In this document: one piece after another, positions 1-7,024 of the stretch
Layout of the letters: each line of letters begins with the position of its first letter
How positions within the stretch are numbered: the first letter of the stretch is position 1
NCBI GenBank assembly: GCA_013203365.1
Contig: JABMQG010000040.1
Location: 1-8,447, forward strand
DNA from: Planctomycetota bacterium
Lineage (GTDB): Bacteria; Planctomycetota; Phycisphaerae; SM23-33; FEN-1343
DNA: 8,447 nt
Reading direction: 5' to 3'
Made by a program: the position numbers and the translations under genes
The notes under the pieces: generated by a model
What the model was told of the DNA's origin: nothing
Databases searched by the model: none
Seen by the model: only the letters and a program-made list of their open reading frames with translations

Positions 1-222
1 CGGCGGGGCGAAGGAGGGACCATTCGTCTTCGCGTCCACCGCCTTCCGGCGGCCGAAGACCTCTGGCATCGCCTCCAGCACCTGACACTTCCATTCGGTA
101 ATCTGGTTCGGATGCACGCCGAACTGGCTTGCCAGCTCCGCTAGCGTCTTGTCTTCCCGCAACGCCGCCCGAACCACCCGGGCCTTGAACTCCGCCGTAA
201 AACGCCTTCGCTTTCCTGCCAT
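1..222 (-). CDS. IS3-family transposase OrfA, N-terminal part (runs off the window)
   Basis: Reading the minus strand from ATG at 222 gives 74 open codons to the window edge, beginning [20 protein letters not shown] and continuing with [19 protein letters not shown]. This is the helix-turn-helix of IS3/IS911-type OrfA (HTH_Tnp_1 family), which binds the terminal inverted repeats of its own element. The usual OrfA is about 90-120 residues and is followed by OrfB with the DDE catalytic domain, expected to the left outside the window. No stop or frameshift is visible in this part, so the copy could be intact. The start lies about 70 bp inside the element's end, as is normal for IS3 elements. OrfA identity is firm; the IS3 subgroup is not determined. 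Confidence 0.9.
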   Translation of the reverse strand, partial: MAGKRRRFTAEFKARVVRAALREDKTLAELASQFGVHPNQITEWKCQVLEAMPEVFGRRKAVDAKTNGPSFAPP

Positions 223-294
223 CTGATCGTCTCATTGGCCATACTCTACCCGGAGACGATTCCACCTTAAATCAGCGCCCATTTTGCGGGGACA
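1..294 (-). mobile_element. IS3-family insertion sequence, 5' end
   Basis: The OrfA gene and its leader end at a sequence that reads TGTCCCCGCAAAATGGG on the minus strand from 294. It begins with TG and sits at the expected distance from the OrfA start, so I take it as the terminal inverted repeat; the exact boundary is inferred, since the other end is not in the window. The element inserted into the 3' part of the secreted-protein gene on its right, whose frame runs on into the IS and stops at 232. Confidence 0.65.
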
Positions 295-912
295 CGCTCT
301 TAGTGGCGTGGATCTTATCGAAGTCGTATCCACAAGACACTTGTTCGTAACATGCTCGGCTAATCGCTTGCGTGCAGGGCCCCACTCAAATGTCGCAGGA
401 AAAAGTATACAGGACAGTCTTTCCACGTCGCTTGCCGAAGTCGACTGATATTTAGTTGAAGCCATGACCCACTTCGAGCAAATCAGCCCGGCGTCTTGGC
501 GGTACCCCATGGATCCGAGCGCCGCTCCCACCTTCGACGCCATGCTGCCGGTAAGCCCGATCACTGCAGCTTCGTCAGGGACTATCGCTTCCAGGATGGC
601 TTTCTTCATGGCCTTGCGCGTGCTTTCGGGAAACCAGTCCCCCGAGTATCTCATCAGTTCAAGCCAGTCTGGCCAATCCACCTTCCCCGCGGCGGATGCA
701 TCCGTGTAACGCCGTGCGACGTATTCAGCCAACAATTTACAGTTCTCGAAGTCGCGTCTAACGCGTACTTCCTTAGACAGTTGCGTCAGTCCAGCCACGT
801 CCAATGACTTCCACGCATCTGGAAAAGCACCCTCATCCGCAACTGCAGACGCCGTCACGAGGACACCGGCAAGAACCACCACGATTGCACTTCGATAGAA
901 ACAAATCTTCAT
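232..912 (-). pseudogene. Secreted hypothetical protein, C-terminus replaced by IS sequence
   Basis: The 226-residue frame starts at ATG 912, preceded by AAAGGGG nine bases upstream, a good ribosome binding site. Residues 1-26 form a classical Sec signal peptide: MKICFYRS, a hydrophobic core (IVVVLAGVLVTA), then a likely signal peptidase I site after AVA. The mature part has no motif I recognise; it is helical in character with scattered Trp and single Cys residues. Codons from about position 294 down to the stop at 232 lie inside the adjacent IS3 element, so the last roughly 20 residues (from about CPRKMGADLRWN) are IS-derived and the native C-terminus is lost. Whether the truncated protein is still made and functional cannot be told. 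Function unknown; the coding call itself is well supported by signal peptide, RBS and length. Confidence 0.7.
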
Positions 913-1462
913 GACAAATCACCCCTTTCGTTAATCCAGAGATACTGGCTTGACAGCATTTTCCAACCTACCATCCGATTCCGTTCCCCGAACGGACCAC
1001 AGTCCGGCACACCGACCGCTAACCACAAAACAATTGCCCGAATCACAACTCACTATAAAAGCTCAAGTTAAGCCTAGCGATGGGAGAGTACGTCTTCATC
1101 TTGCCGCTTGAATCACTCCCTGTGAGCGCAAACTCCGCTCCTCTCAACCGCCAAGCGATGATTCAGTATAAAAAGGTTAAAGCTCCCCGCACAACATCTA
1201 TTCTTTTCAAAACTAAAAAATCGGCTCAGCGATGTCAAGCATAATTTTGTCCTCAAATGGGAGTTTTTTTTGAGGGGGCTTTCCGCAGGGGAAAGGTTTC
1301 AGCGAGAACCATGTGCGCGATGATGAAGGGGAATAGATCTCGTTTCCCTAACTCGTTCCCGCACTGTGGCTTCCGCTGATCGGTGGGGACACGCCCATCA
1401 TTCTGGACCTGTGGGACATCCCTAGCCCGCATTTCTCACCGGGTGAAGAGTTACGGTTTTGA
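913..1462. other. Gene-poor stretch between the secreted-protein gene and the IS1182 remnant
   Basis: No ORF with coding character was found on either strand. It contains the palindrome at 981-995, a CCTCAAA/TTTGAGG inverted repeat near 1250-1275 with a T-run in its loop, and a CTTTCC-GCAGG-GGAAAG hairpin at 1279-1295. The 10-mer GGGGACACGC at 1385-1394 also occurs at the IS3 end near 288-297, so debris of another element end is possible around 1385. Nothing here is firmly functional. Confidence 0.5.
981..995. promoter_or_regulatory. 15-bp perfect palindrome upstream of the secreted-protein gene
   Basis: CCGTTC-CCC-GAACGG is a perfect 6-bp inverted repeat with a 3-nt centre, about 70 bp upstream of the start at 912. 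Position and symmetry fit an operator, but no promoter elements close to consensus could be placed next to it, and GC-rich DNA yields such palindromes by chance. Confidence 0.25.
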
Positions 1463-2157
1463 TTGCGGCGGATTGGCCGAAAGAGCGGTTGTGCGGTGCA
1501 GGTGATCGGCTGGTGGGCGACCGACGGTGGTTATGCGCATTCGGCCAACTACGCTGAACTGGAAGATCGCAAGATCGACGCGGTGATCCCACCGCAAAGC
1601 AAGAACACGAAGCCCGAGCGTATACCTGCGCGACGGTTCAAGTACGACGCAAAACACAAGGTTGTACGTTGCCAAGGAGGGAAGATGTTGCGGCCGTCAT
1701 ACCCATCAAACAACGGTACGGTTTACCTTGCCCGAACGAGCGATTGTAAGGCATGCCCGCTACGGGTGCGTTGCCGCCGTCGGCATCGTCACGGACCATT
1801 TTGATTGTAGATGAATACGAGTCGTTGATGCGTGCGCGACGTCGAAAGGCGCAAGGCTGGGACAAGCCAACCCGCCGAGCCTACAGTCGACATCGGTGGC
1901 GGGTCGAGGGCGTTCATGGTGAGGCAAAGACGCGATACGGGCTAGGACGCGCTGCGCGCCGAGGCCTGGTAAACATGGCGATTCAGTCGTATCTGACTGC
2001 AGCGGTGATGAACCTGAAGCGCCTAACGGCGCTTCAGTTGGGCATTCTTCGTCAGGTCTGCTCTGATGTCGGCGACTTGACATCTGCAGGCAACTGCCAG
2101 AACCCACTGACGCGTGTTATTGTCCAAAGTCGAAGCAGAATCAGAAAGGCCGCTTAG
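1463..2157 (+). pseudogene. IS1182-like transposase remnant, 5'-truncated and frameshifted
   Basis: Two overlapping frames together encode the C-terminal half of an IS1182-type DDE transposase. The first (to about 1803) carries TDGGYAHSANYAELEDRKID, then IPARRFKYDAKHKVVRC and the Cys cluster CKACPLRVRC, typical of the DDE_Tnp_1_6 region. The second frame takes over at about 1770-1803 with ILIVDEYESLMRARRRK, then RHRWRVEGVHGEAKTRYGL, which holds the conserved late catalytic Glu, and ends at TAG 2155-2157. The shift between frames fits a single-base deletion. The N-terminal half with the first catalytic Asp residues is absent: an in-frame TGA lies at 1460-1462 and nothing upstream resembles transposase. 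So the copy cannot make a working enzyme and is an old relic. Family assignment is by remembered motif pattern and is fairly secure. Confidence 0.85.
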
Positions 2158-2170
2158 TCCCAGCCGCTAA

Positions 2171-2189
2171 GGGCTTTTTCAACAGCCCC
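2171..2189. repeat. Right terminal inverted repeat of the IS1182-like element
   Basis: GGGCTTTTTCAACAGCCCC lies 13 bp after the transposase stop. Read on the other strand it is GGGGCTGTTGAAAAAGCCC, the kind of end seen on IS1182-family and related elements. The matching left end is not found in the window, in agreement with the 5' truncation of the transposase. Confidence 0.65.
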
Positions 2190-2194
2190 ACAGT

Positions 2195-2214
2195 CCCGGG
2201 TTTACCCGGGTTAT
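2195..2214. repeat. Tandem 10-bp GC-rich repeat upstream of the sigma factor gene
   Basis: CCCGGGTTTA is followed at once by CCCGGGTTAT: two near-identical decamers which can also pair as CCCGGG-TTTA-CCCGGG. It lies between the IS end and the leader ORF, so it could be an operator or a small hairpin in the sigma-gene leader. No consensus -35/-10 pair was found nearby. Regulatory meaning is inferred from position only. Confidence 0.3.
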
Positions 2215-2247
2215 CCCTACTCCCTAGCTATCGCAGGAGGGTTCGAA

Positions 2248-2289
2248 ATGTCCGCATTCGGTGGCCGAGCAAAGAATGCTCTGTTGTAA
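2248..2289 (+). CDS. Possible 13-codon leader peptide before the sigma gene
   Basis: ATG at 2248 follows AGGAGGG with a 6-7 nt gap, the strongest Shine-Dalgarno in the neighbourhood, and encodes MSAFGGRAKNALL before TAA at 2287-2289. The sigma start chosen at 2330 has a much poorer RBS, so ribosomes initiating here could terminate 40 nt upstream and re-initiate. Alternatives are that the good RBS belonged to a longer N-terminus broken by a frameshift (the two frames differ), or that the ORF is accidental. No sign of a regulatory amino-acid run is visible. Confidence 0.3.
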   Translation: MSAFGGRAKNALL

Positions 2290-2329
2290 AACCGTCGCAT
2301 GGTGCGACTATATCTGTGAGAGCGCAGGC

Positions 2330-2839
2330 ATGACAGCATGGGAAACGATTGTCCATGAGCATGGCCCGGCGGTTTGGCGAACGGCCTACCGTTTGCTTGG
2401 CAATCGCAGCGATGCCGACGAGTGCATGCAGGATGTTTTTATTGCTGCGGTAGTTGTATCACGCCGTGGGCCAGTTCATAACTGGCCCGCCCTGCTCAAA
2501 AAGCTGGCGGTCCTGCGTGGCGTCGATCACCTTCGCCGCCGCGCCCGTGATGTGCTGCGCAATGATAATGGGATCCGGCTTTCCGAAACCGTGAGCCGGG
2601 ATGTTTCTCCGGATGTGGCTGCACAAGACGGCGAATTGGCGGAGCACCTTCGATGGGCGCTGGCCAAACTGTCCAGCCGGCAAGCCGAAGTTGCCTGCCT
2701 TCGCTATCTGAGCGAAATGACCTATGAGGAGATATCCCAAAAACTTCAGATAAGTGTGAGGCATGTTGGAGTAGTCCTTTCCCGGGCCCGGGAGAAGCTG
2801 CGTGAGTTGCTGAAGGAAAGAGGTGCCGACCATGGTTGA
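2330..2839 (+). CDS. ECF-type RNA polymerase sigma factor (sigma-70 family)
   Basis: The 169-residue protein from ATG 2330 has the two-domain plan of extracytoplasmic-function sigma factors. Region 2 (about residues 8-75) includes VWRTAYRLLGNRSDADECMQ and DVFIAA, then the basic LRRRARD of the promoter-melting part. Region 4 (about 110-165) includes LSSRQAEVACLRYLSEMTYE and EEISQKLQISVRHVGVVLSRARE, the helix-turn-helix reading the -35 element. It directs RNA polymerase to a small regulon, unknown here. An in-frame GTG at 2261 would add 23 residues, but these (Cys-rich, unlike the family) look non-coding, whereas MTAWETIVHEHG is where relatives normally begin. The gene overlaps the next by 8 nt, which implies translational coupling with a membrane partner that likely controls its activity. 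Short ECFs of this type with such partners are abundant in Planctomycetota. Confidence 0.9.
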   Translation: MTAWETIVHEHGPAVWRTAYRLLGNRSDADECMQDVFIAAVVVSRRGPVHNWPALLKKLAVLRGVDHLRRRARDVLRNDNGIRLSETVSRDVSPDVAAQDGELAEHLRWALAKLSSRQAEVACLRYLSEMTYEEISQKLQISVRHVGVVLSRAREKLRELLKERGADHG

Positions 2840-4091
2840 GAAAGAACGCCAGTCGGACATTGTGGATGACGCCTTTGAGACGCTGCTAGGGTCGCATCTT
2901 CCCGAAGGCCCCAGCTTGCAGGCCTTGGAGCAGACGCTCCAGGCCGTGCACCAGGCCCAACAGAAATCCAACAGGATTTCGCTAGTTGAAAGGATCAAGA
3001 ACATGAACAAGCATATCAAGTATCCCATTGCCGCCGCGATTGCCCTTGCCGCCCTTGCCGGGGGGGCTTACCTGCTCTTGGGTCGCAGCGCCGGCATAGC
3101 TTTCGCAGATGTTCGACAAAAGATCGAGCAAGCGCAGACGATGACGTTTACGGCCATCGCTGAGATGAAGGGCATGAATAAGCCTATAGTACAAAAGACG
3201 TACTTCAAGTCTCCCGGGTTAATGCGGCTGGAGATCACGGTGGAGGGAAATGCCGCAACGGCCCCTGGCACCACTCAAACCGCAACGGCGTCAGCAGCCC
3301 AAAAGGTAGTAAGCATCTTCGACATCACTAACCAGAAGAGCGTCACTCTTTTTCCTGACCTTAAAATGGCAATGGTGTACGATTTCAAGACCGTTCTGGC
3401 CGAAACGCTCGCCAATGACCAGCGCCAAAACCTCCTGGAAGAGCTGAAAAAAATGCTTGTCGGAGAACATGAGGAACTGGGTGAGAAGACGATAGACGGC
3501 CAGAAGGCCAAGGGCTATCGGTGCAAGAATGACAAATATGAATTGATGACCAATGGAATGATGACCATGGATATATGGGCTAATGCATCAACCGGCAACA
3601 TCATATTGGTTGAGATGGAGCTTCCTGAAGGAATGGGCAAGTTCACTATGACGGACTTCGTAATGGATCCAAAGTTCGACGATTCGCTGTTTGACACGAG
3701 GGTGCCTGAGGGCTACAGCACCGAGACTCAGACGTTGGATTTAAATTTTCAGGAGAGCGACTTGATCAAGGGCCTGAGCCTATTGGTTAAGTGCAGTGGC
3801 GACGTGTTCCCCAAGGGCTTAATGCTAACGCCGGGGCTTGACGAGCAGCTCAAGAAGGCAAAGATGTCAATTGAGGAACGCCATGAATGCTACATGTTCA
3901 TGTCGAAGATAATACTTTTCCAGGTCCGAACGATTGAGTTCGTCTACGCCGGCGAGGGCGTCAAGCTGGGCGATAAGGCAACACCAATCCTGTGGTACAA
4001 AGTCAACAAGGATGCCAAGATGTACCGAGTCATCTACGGAGACCTGCACGCGGAGGATGCCGAGAAGGCTCCGAAACACTCGGGTAGTTGA
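2832..4091 (+). CDS. Membrane-anchored LolA-like protein, probable partner of the ECF sigma factor
   Basis: The start is ATG 2832 (RBS GAGGTG six bases upstream), inside the sigma gene's last codons; a GTG at 2823 is less likely. The 419-residue product has a cytoplasmic N-terminus (1-60, acidic then rich in Gln, ending basic), one transmembrane helix at about 64-83 (YPIAAAIALAALAGGAYLLL), and a large outer domain. That domain begins IAFADVRQKIEQAQTMTFTA and continues with mixed beta-strand sequence (YFKSPGLMRLEI, TIDGQKAKGYRC, DIWANASTGNII), like the LolA/LolB-fold proteins that bind lipid chains. A separate C-terminal part holds GVKLGDKATPILWYK and YRVIYGDL (about 376-405), a signature I associate with planctomycete proteins beside sigma factors. 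The N-terminal tail is where an anti-sigma factor would hold its sigma, but no ZAS zinc motif (HxxxCxxC) is present. The anti-sigma role is inferred from coupling and topology. Confidence 0.8.
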   Translation: MVEKERQSDIVDDAFETLLGSHLPEGPSLQALEQTLQAVHQAQQKSNRISLVERIKNMNKHIKYPIAAAIALAALAGGAYLLLGRSAGIAFADVRQKIEQAQTMTFTAIAEMKGMNKPIVQKTYFKSPGLMRLEITVEGNAATAPGTTQTATASAAQKVVSIFDITNQKSVTLFPDLKMAMVYDFKTVLAETLANDQRQNLLEELKKMLVGEHEELGEKTIDGQKAKGYRCKNDKYELMTNGMMTMDIWANASTGNIILVEMELPEGMGKFTMTDFVMDPKFDDSLFDTRVPEGYSTETQTLDLNFQESDLIKGLSLLVKCSGDVFPKGLMLTPGLDEQLKKAKMSIEERHECYMFMSKIILFQVRTIEFVYAGEGVKLGDKATPILWYKVNKDAKMYRVIYGDLHAEDAEKAPKHSGS

Positions 4092-4267
4092 GTTTGTCCG
4101 GCGAGACTGCGACGTCACTTCGTTCCGGCCCTTAGGGTTGCGGCGAAAGTGGACCATTTTGCTATGTCAGGCCACCTTGTCAACCCACGAGGCTTTGTCT
4201 GCGTCGGCCCCCCTTGCATCTGGTCCGTTTTGGCCGCAACTCAATGTCGCCATAAAAAAAACCACAG
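4092..4267. other. Intergenic gap between two converging genes
   Basis: About 176 bp between the stop of the LolA-like gene and the stop of the ferredoxin gene. No convincing terminator hairpin is visible; an eight-A run at 4253-4260 would read as a T-run for minus-strand transcripts leaving the ferredoxin gene, but no stem precedes it. Confidence 0.4.
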
Positions 4268-4438
4268 CTACCCTTCAACAATCGCCTCCGAAGGGCAGGT
4301 ATCCACACAGACACCGCAGTCAATGCAGGCGCTCGGGTCGATCTTGTAGATCGGGTCGCCATCATGAATAGCTTCGGCAGGGCATGAATCCAGGCAACTG
4401 CCGCAGGCAATGCATTCGTCCGTAATCTTATAAGTCAT
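4268..4438 (-). CDS. Small 2[4Fe-4S] ferredoxin, clostridial type
   Basis: A 56-residue frame on the minus strand runs from ATG 4438 to TAG at 4268-4270. It carries two perfect cluster motifs, CIACGSCLDSCP (Cys 9, 12, 15, 19) and CIDCGVCVDTCP (Cys 38, 41, 44, 48), in the symmetrical two-repeat layout of clostridial-type ferredoxins; the length is also typical. Each [4Fe-4S] cluster takes three Cys from one motif and the fourth from the other. It would carry single electrons at low potential between soluble redox enzymes, partners unknown since no redox gene is adjacent. Two ATGs are adjacent (4441 and 4438); AGGAG lies 3 nt before the first and 6 nt before the second, so I chose 4438. It is divergent from priA, separated by about 170 bp. 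Confidence 0.95.
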   Translation of the reverse strand: MTYKITDECIACGSCLDSCPAEAIHDGDPIYKIDPSACIDCGVCVDTCPSEAIVEG

Positions 4439-4461
4439 CATACTCTCCTATCGACCACTTC

Positions 4462-4479
4462 TCGGCCCCCTCGGGCCGA
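4462..4479 (-). promoter_or_regulatory. GC-rich hairpin in the ferredoxin upstream region
   Basis: TCGGCCC-CCTC-GGGCCGA forms a 7-bp perfect stem with a 4-nt loop about 25-40 nt upstream of the ferredoxin start. The adjacent A-run (T-run on the minus strand) lies on the upstream side of the stem for the ferredoxin transcript, so it does not form a terminator for either strand. It may lie in the 5' leader of the ferredoxin mRNA; function is unknown. Confidence 0.3.
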
Positions 4480-4607
4480 CACAAAAAAGCATTGTAGCCG
4501 GCCGTGGCATGGAATTTCAACAGTCAACCACCCCCCCCACCGTCGAATCCTCATTTTTTACGATGGCCTGCTGGCGTCACCGCCGGCTGCTGCATAGGAT
4601 GCGTGTT

Positions 4608-6848
4608 ATGGACAAATTGTTCCAGGACGTCGACGACTCAGCCGACCAGCCGGCCGACGTAGTGGGCGTGGCCGTTGCCGCAAACGTGTGGTCCGCCTAC
4701 GACTACTCCTGGCCGGCCGATTGGCCCGAGCCGGAAAAGGGCTTGCGCGTTCGCGTGCCATTCGGGGCAGGCAATCGCCCCACCGGCGGGTTTATCGTTC
4801 GCGTCGGCGGCCGACAAACCGACCGGAAACTGAAGTTCGTCGCCGAGCGTGTGGACAGCCAGCCGCAACTGGACGCCGAGTTGTTCGCCCTGGCCGAGTG
4901 GATCGCCGGGTACTACCTGACACCCCTTGGCCTGGTGCTGCCGGCGATGGTACCCTCGGCCGTCGGTGCGACGGCACCGCGGACCGCGTCGGTTGCGTGG
5001 CTCAACAGCGAACCGGCCGACTGGCCCGGACAATTGGGCCAACGGCAGCGCCGCTTTCTGGACGAGCTGCTGGAGTCGCGCAAGCAGGGCGTCGAGCCGG
5101 TGGCAGTAGAACGGCTGTTGAGTCATAGCGGCGCCGCTCGCCAAACGCTCCAGCGACTGGTGCATCGTAAACTGGTGCGGATCGAGAGCCGTCCGGTGGT
5201 CTTGGCCGACCTTCAGGGCGAGGTTGAAGCCGATCCATTCGAGCTCAACGCCGATCAACAAGTCGCCGCCGAGTCCATCATAGGCAAGCTGGGCAAGGGG
5301 TTTTCGCCTGTTCTGCTATACGGCGTAACGGGCAGCGGAAAGACGGAAGTGTACATTCGCGCAATCCGCGCCGCCGTCGACGCGGGCGGCCAGGTAATAC
5401 TCCTGACGCCGGAGATCGCACTGGCAACGCAAACCTTGCAGCGGCTCATTCATCGGCTGCCACGCGTGGCAGTACTTCATTCGGCCCTGACCGGCGCGCA
5501 GCGTGCGTTCTATTATCAGCAGATTCGCGACGGGCACGCCGCAGTCGTCATCGGACCGCGGTCGGCCGTCTTCGCGCCGGCGAGAAAACTGGCGATGATA
5601 ATCGTCGACGAAGAGCATGAAGCCACCTACAAGCAGGACAACTCACCTCGCTACCACGGGCGCGACGTGGCGGTCAAACGAGCTGCTATTGGGGGCGTGC
5701 CGATCGTCCTGGGCTCGGCCACCCCCAGCCTCGAAAGCCACCTGAACGTCATGCGAGGCCGATACGAGCAACTCGTCTTACCGCGGCGAGTGAAGGGGCT
5801 GCCCATGCCGAAACTCAAACTCGTCCACCTGCGTAAGGACCTGGCGGGCACAAAATTGGAGCTGATCGGCCGAACGCTGACCTCGGCGATGGCGGCGGCA
5901 CTCGACGCGGACCATCAGGTGATCCTGCTCATGAATCGGCGAGGCTACGCCAGCTACGTGTTCTGCCCGTCGTGCCAATGGCAGATGCAGTGCGACGACT
6001 GCTCCCGTGCGATGGTGTACCATCAGGCCACCCAACTGGCGATGTGTCATTACTGCCAGCGCACCGCCGGCCTGCCGACTTGCTGCCCCGCATGCGGAAA
6101 AAAACTGCTCCTGTTCGGAATGGGCATCCAGCGGATAGAGGACGAGCTCGGCCGAAAGTTCCCGCTGGCCAGGGTAGCGCGGATGGACAGCGACACGATG
6201 ACCTCCTCGGGCCAGTTCGAGCGGGTGCTGGACGACTTTCGATCGGGCGAAATAGACATCCTGCTCGGCACGCAGATGGTGGCCAAGGGCCTGGACTTCC
6301 CGCGGGTGTCCCTGGTCGGCGTGGCCTCGGCCGACACCTCGCTGATGATCCCTGACTTTCGCAGCGCCGAGCGGACGTTTCAGCTCATCGTTCAAGTCGC
6401 CGGCCGGGCCGGTCGAACCCACAGCGGCGGGCAGGTGATCGTCCAGACCCTGCACCCGTCGGAGCCAGCGATTCAAAAGGCCCTCGACCACGACTACGAC
6501 GGTTTCGCCGAGCTGGAATTGTCGCAACGGCAAGAGGTTAACCTGCCTCCCTACTGCCGGATGGTCCGCCTGCTGGTCCGCCACTCGTCCCAGCAGCGTT
6601 GCCAGCAGGCCGCCGAGCAGCTTGCCGTCCGGCTGCGACAACTTTTTAACGGCGACGGCGCCGTCAGCATCACAGGTGCAATGCCGGCCCCCATCGCCCG
6701 GATTCGCAAGCTCTTTCGCTGGCAAGTGTTGCTTACCAGCCCATCCGCCGGCACAATCCAGGCCCGCTTGGGGCCGGTGATGGACGACCTCTCCCGCGAG
6801 ATCCCCGCCGAAGTCGTTGCCGACGTTGATCCGGTATGCCTGGCATAA
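4608..6848 (+). CDS. priA: Primosomal protein N' (replication restart helicase PriA)
   Basis: PriA is a 3'-to-5' superfamily 2 helicase that recognises abandoned replication forks and reloads the replicative helicase. From ATG 4608 the protein is 746 residues (E. coli PriA is 732). The N-terminal fork-binding region has RVPFGAGNRPTGGFIVRV and ADWPEPEKGLRV. Walker A is GVTGSGKT (239-246), Walker B DEEH (334-337), followed by YKQDNSPRYHGRDVAVKRA and GSATPS. The zinc module inserted in the helicase core is complete: CPSC (453-456), CDDC (462-465), CHYC (480-483) and CPAC (493-496). Late motifs are LLGTQMVAKGLDFPRVSLVG and QVAGRAGR (596-603). The frame is open back to 4509, but the extra 33 residues look non-coding; 4608 follows AGGA at 8 nt and is the natural start MDKLFQDV. 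No terminator is clear after the stop. Confidence 0.96.
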   Translation: MDKLFQDVDDSADQPADVVGVAVAANVWSAYDYSWPADWPEPEKGLRVRVPFGAGNRPTGGFIVRVGGRQTDRKLKFVAERVDSQPQLDAELFALAEWIAGYYLTPLGLVLPAMVPSAVGATAPRTASVAWLNSEPADWPGQLGQRQRRFLDELLESRKQGVEPVAVERLLSHSGAARQTLQRLVHRKLVRIESRPVVLADLQGEVEADPFELNADQQVAAESIIGKLGKGFSPVLLYGVTGSGKTEVYIRAIRAAVDAGGQVILLTPEIALATQTLQRLIHRLPRVAVLHSALTGAQRAFYYQQIRDGHAAVVIGPRSAVFAPARKLAMIIVDEEHEATYKQDNSPRYHGRDVAVKRAAIGGVPIVLGSATPSLESHLNVMRGRYEQLVLPRRVKGLPMPKLKLVHLRKDLAGTKLELIGRTLTSAMAAALDADHQVILLMNRRGYASYVFCPSCQWQMQCDDCSRAMVYHQATQLAMCHYCQRTAGLPTCCPACGKKLLLFGMGIQRIEDELGRKFPLARVARMDSDTMTSSGQFERVLDDFRSGEIDILLGTQMVAKGLDFPRVSLVGVASADTSLMIPDFRSAERTFQLIVQVAGRAGRTHSGGQVIVQTLHPSEPAIQKALDHDYDGFAELELSQRQEVNLPPYCRMVRLLVRHSSQQRCQQAAEQLAVRLRQLFNGDGAVSITGAMPAPIARIRKLFRWQVLLTSPSAGTIQARLGPVMDDLSREIPAEVVADVDPVCLA

Positions 6849-6881
6849 GGCGAGCGGCCTATTTCGGCCAAGATTATTTCG

Positions 6882-6909
6882 TTGACAGCCGGTCTGGTCG
6901 TGGCATAAT
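6882..6909 (+). promoter_or_regulatory. Sigma-70-type promoter downstream of priA
   Basis: TTGACA (6882-6887, full consensus) and CATAAT (6904-6909, five of six) are separated by 16 bp. Predicted transcription start is near 6915-6917. It faces away from priA's stop 34 bp upstream, and no good ORF begins within reach, so the transcript is probably the short RNA ending at the terminator 7025-7057. Confidence 0.65.
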
Positions 6910-6938
6910 CGATTACCTTAACGGAGGGCCAGGCAGTT

Positions 6939-6978
6939 GGGGCATGCGGAGGCCAGCAGGGGCATGAGAGGCGAGGGA
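6939..6978 (+). repeat. Near-tandem 20-nt repeat within the putative small RNA
   Basis: GGGGCATG recurs exactly 20 nt apart (6939 and 6959), each followed by a similar purine-rich tract (CGGAGGCC and AGAGGCGA). Two protein- or RNA-binding modules are one reading; simple duplication is another. Confidence 0.4.
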
Positions 6979-7024
6979 CTTGCCTGGAGGCAGGTGCAGC
7001 AACGCGGCACGGATCGCCCAAACC

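Noticed and set aside
464..807. Plus-strand frames opposite the secreted hypothetical protein
   Set aside because: The minus-strand frame has a signal peptide and good RBS; the plus-strand frames have neither.
2171..2189. Reading GGGCT...AGCCC after the transposase as an intrinsic terminator
   Set aside because: The five T residues are in the loop, not after the stem; the sequence is better explained as the IS terminal repeat.
2459..3028. Minus-strand frame of 189 codons opposite the sigma factor
   Set aside because: It is antisense to the sigma factor gene and the start of its partner, both well supported; no RBS or recognisable domain.
4638..5261. Long minus-strand frame opposite priA (and others at 5778-6725 and 6551-7108)
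   Set aside because: They lie antisense to a complete, motif-rich priA; long antisense frames are expected in GC-rich coding DNA, and they show no domain, signal or RBS.
6970..7010. Possible bacterial SRP (4.5S) RNA core near GGCAGGTGCAGC
   Set aside because: The apical stem has a TGGA loop and lacks the GGAAGCAGC-type strand of the conserved symmetric loop; only a GCAGCA fragment agrees.
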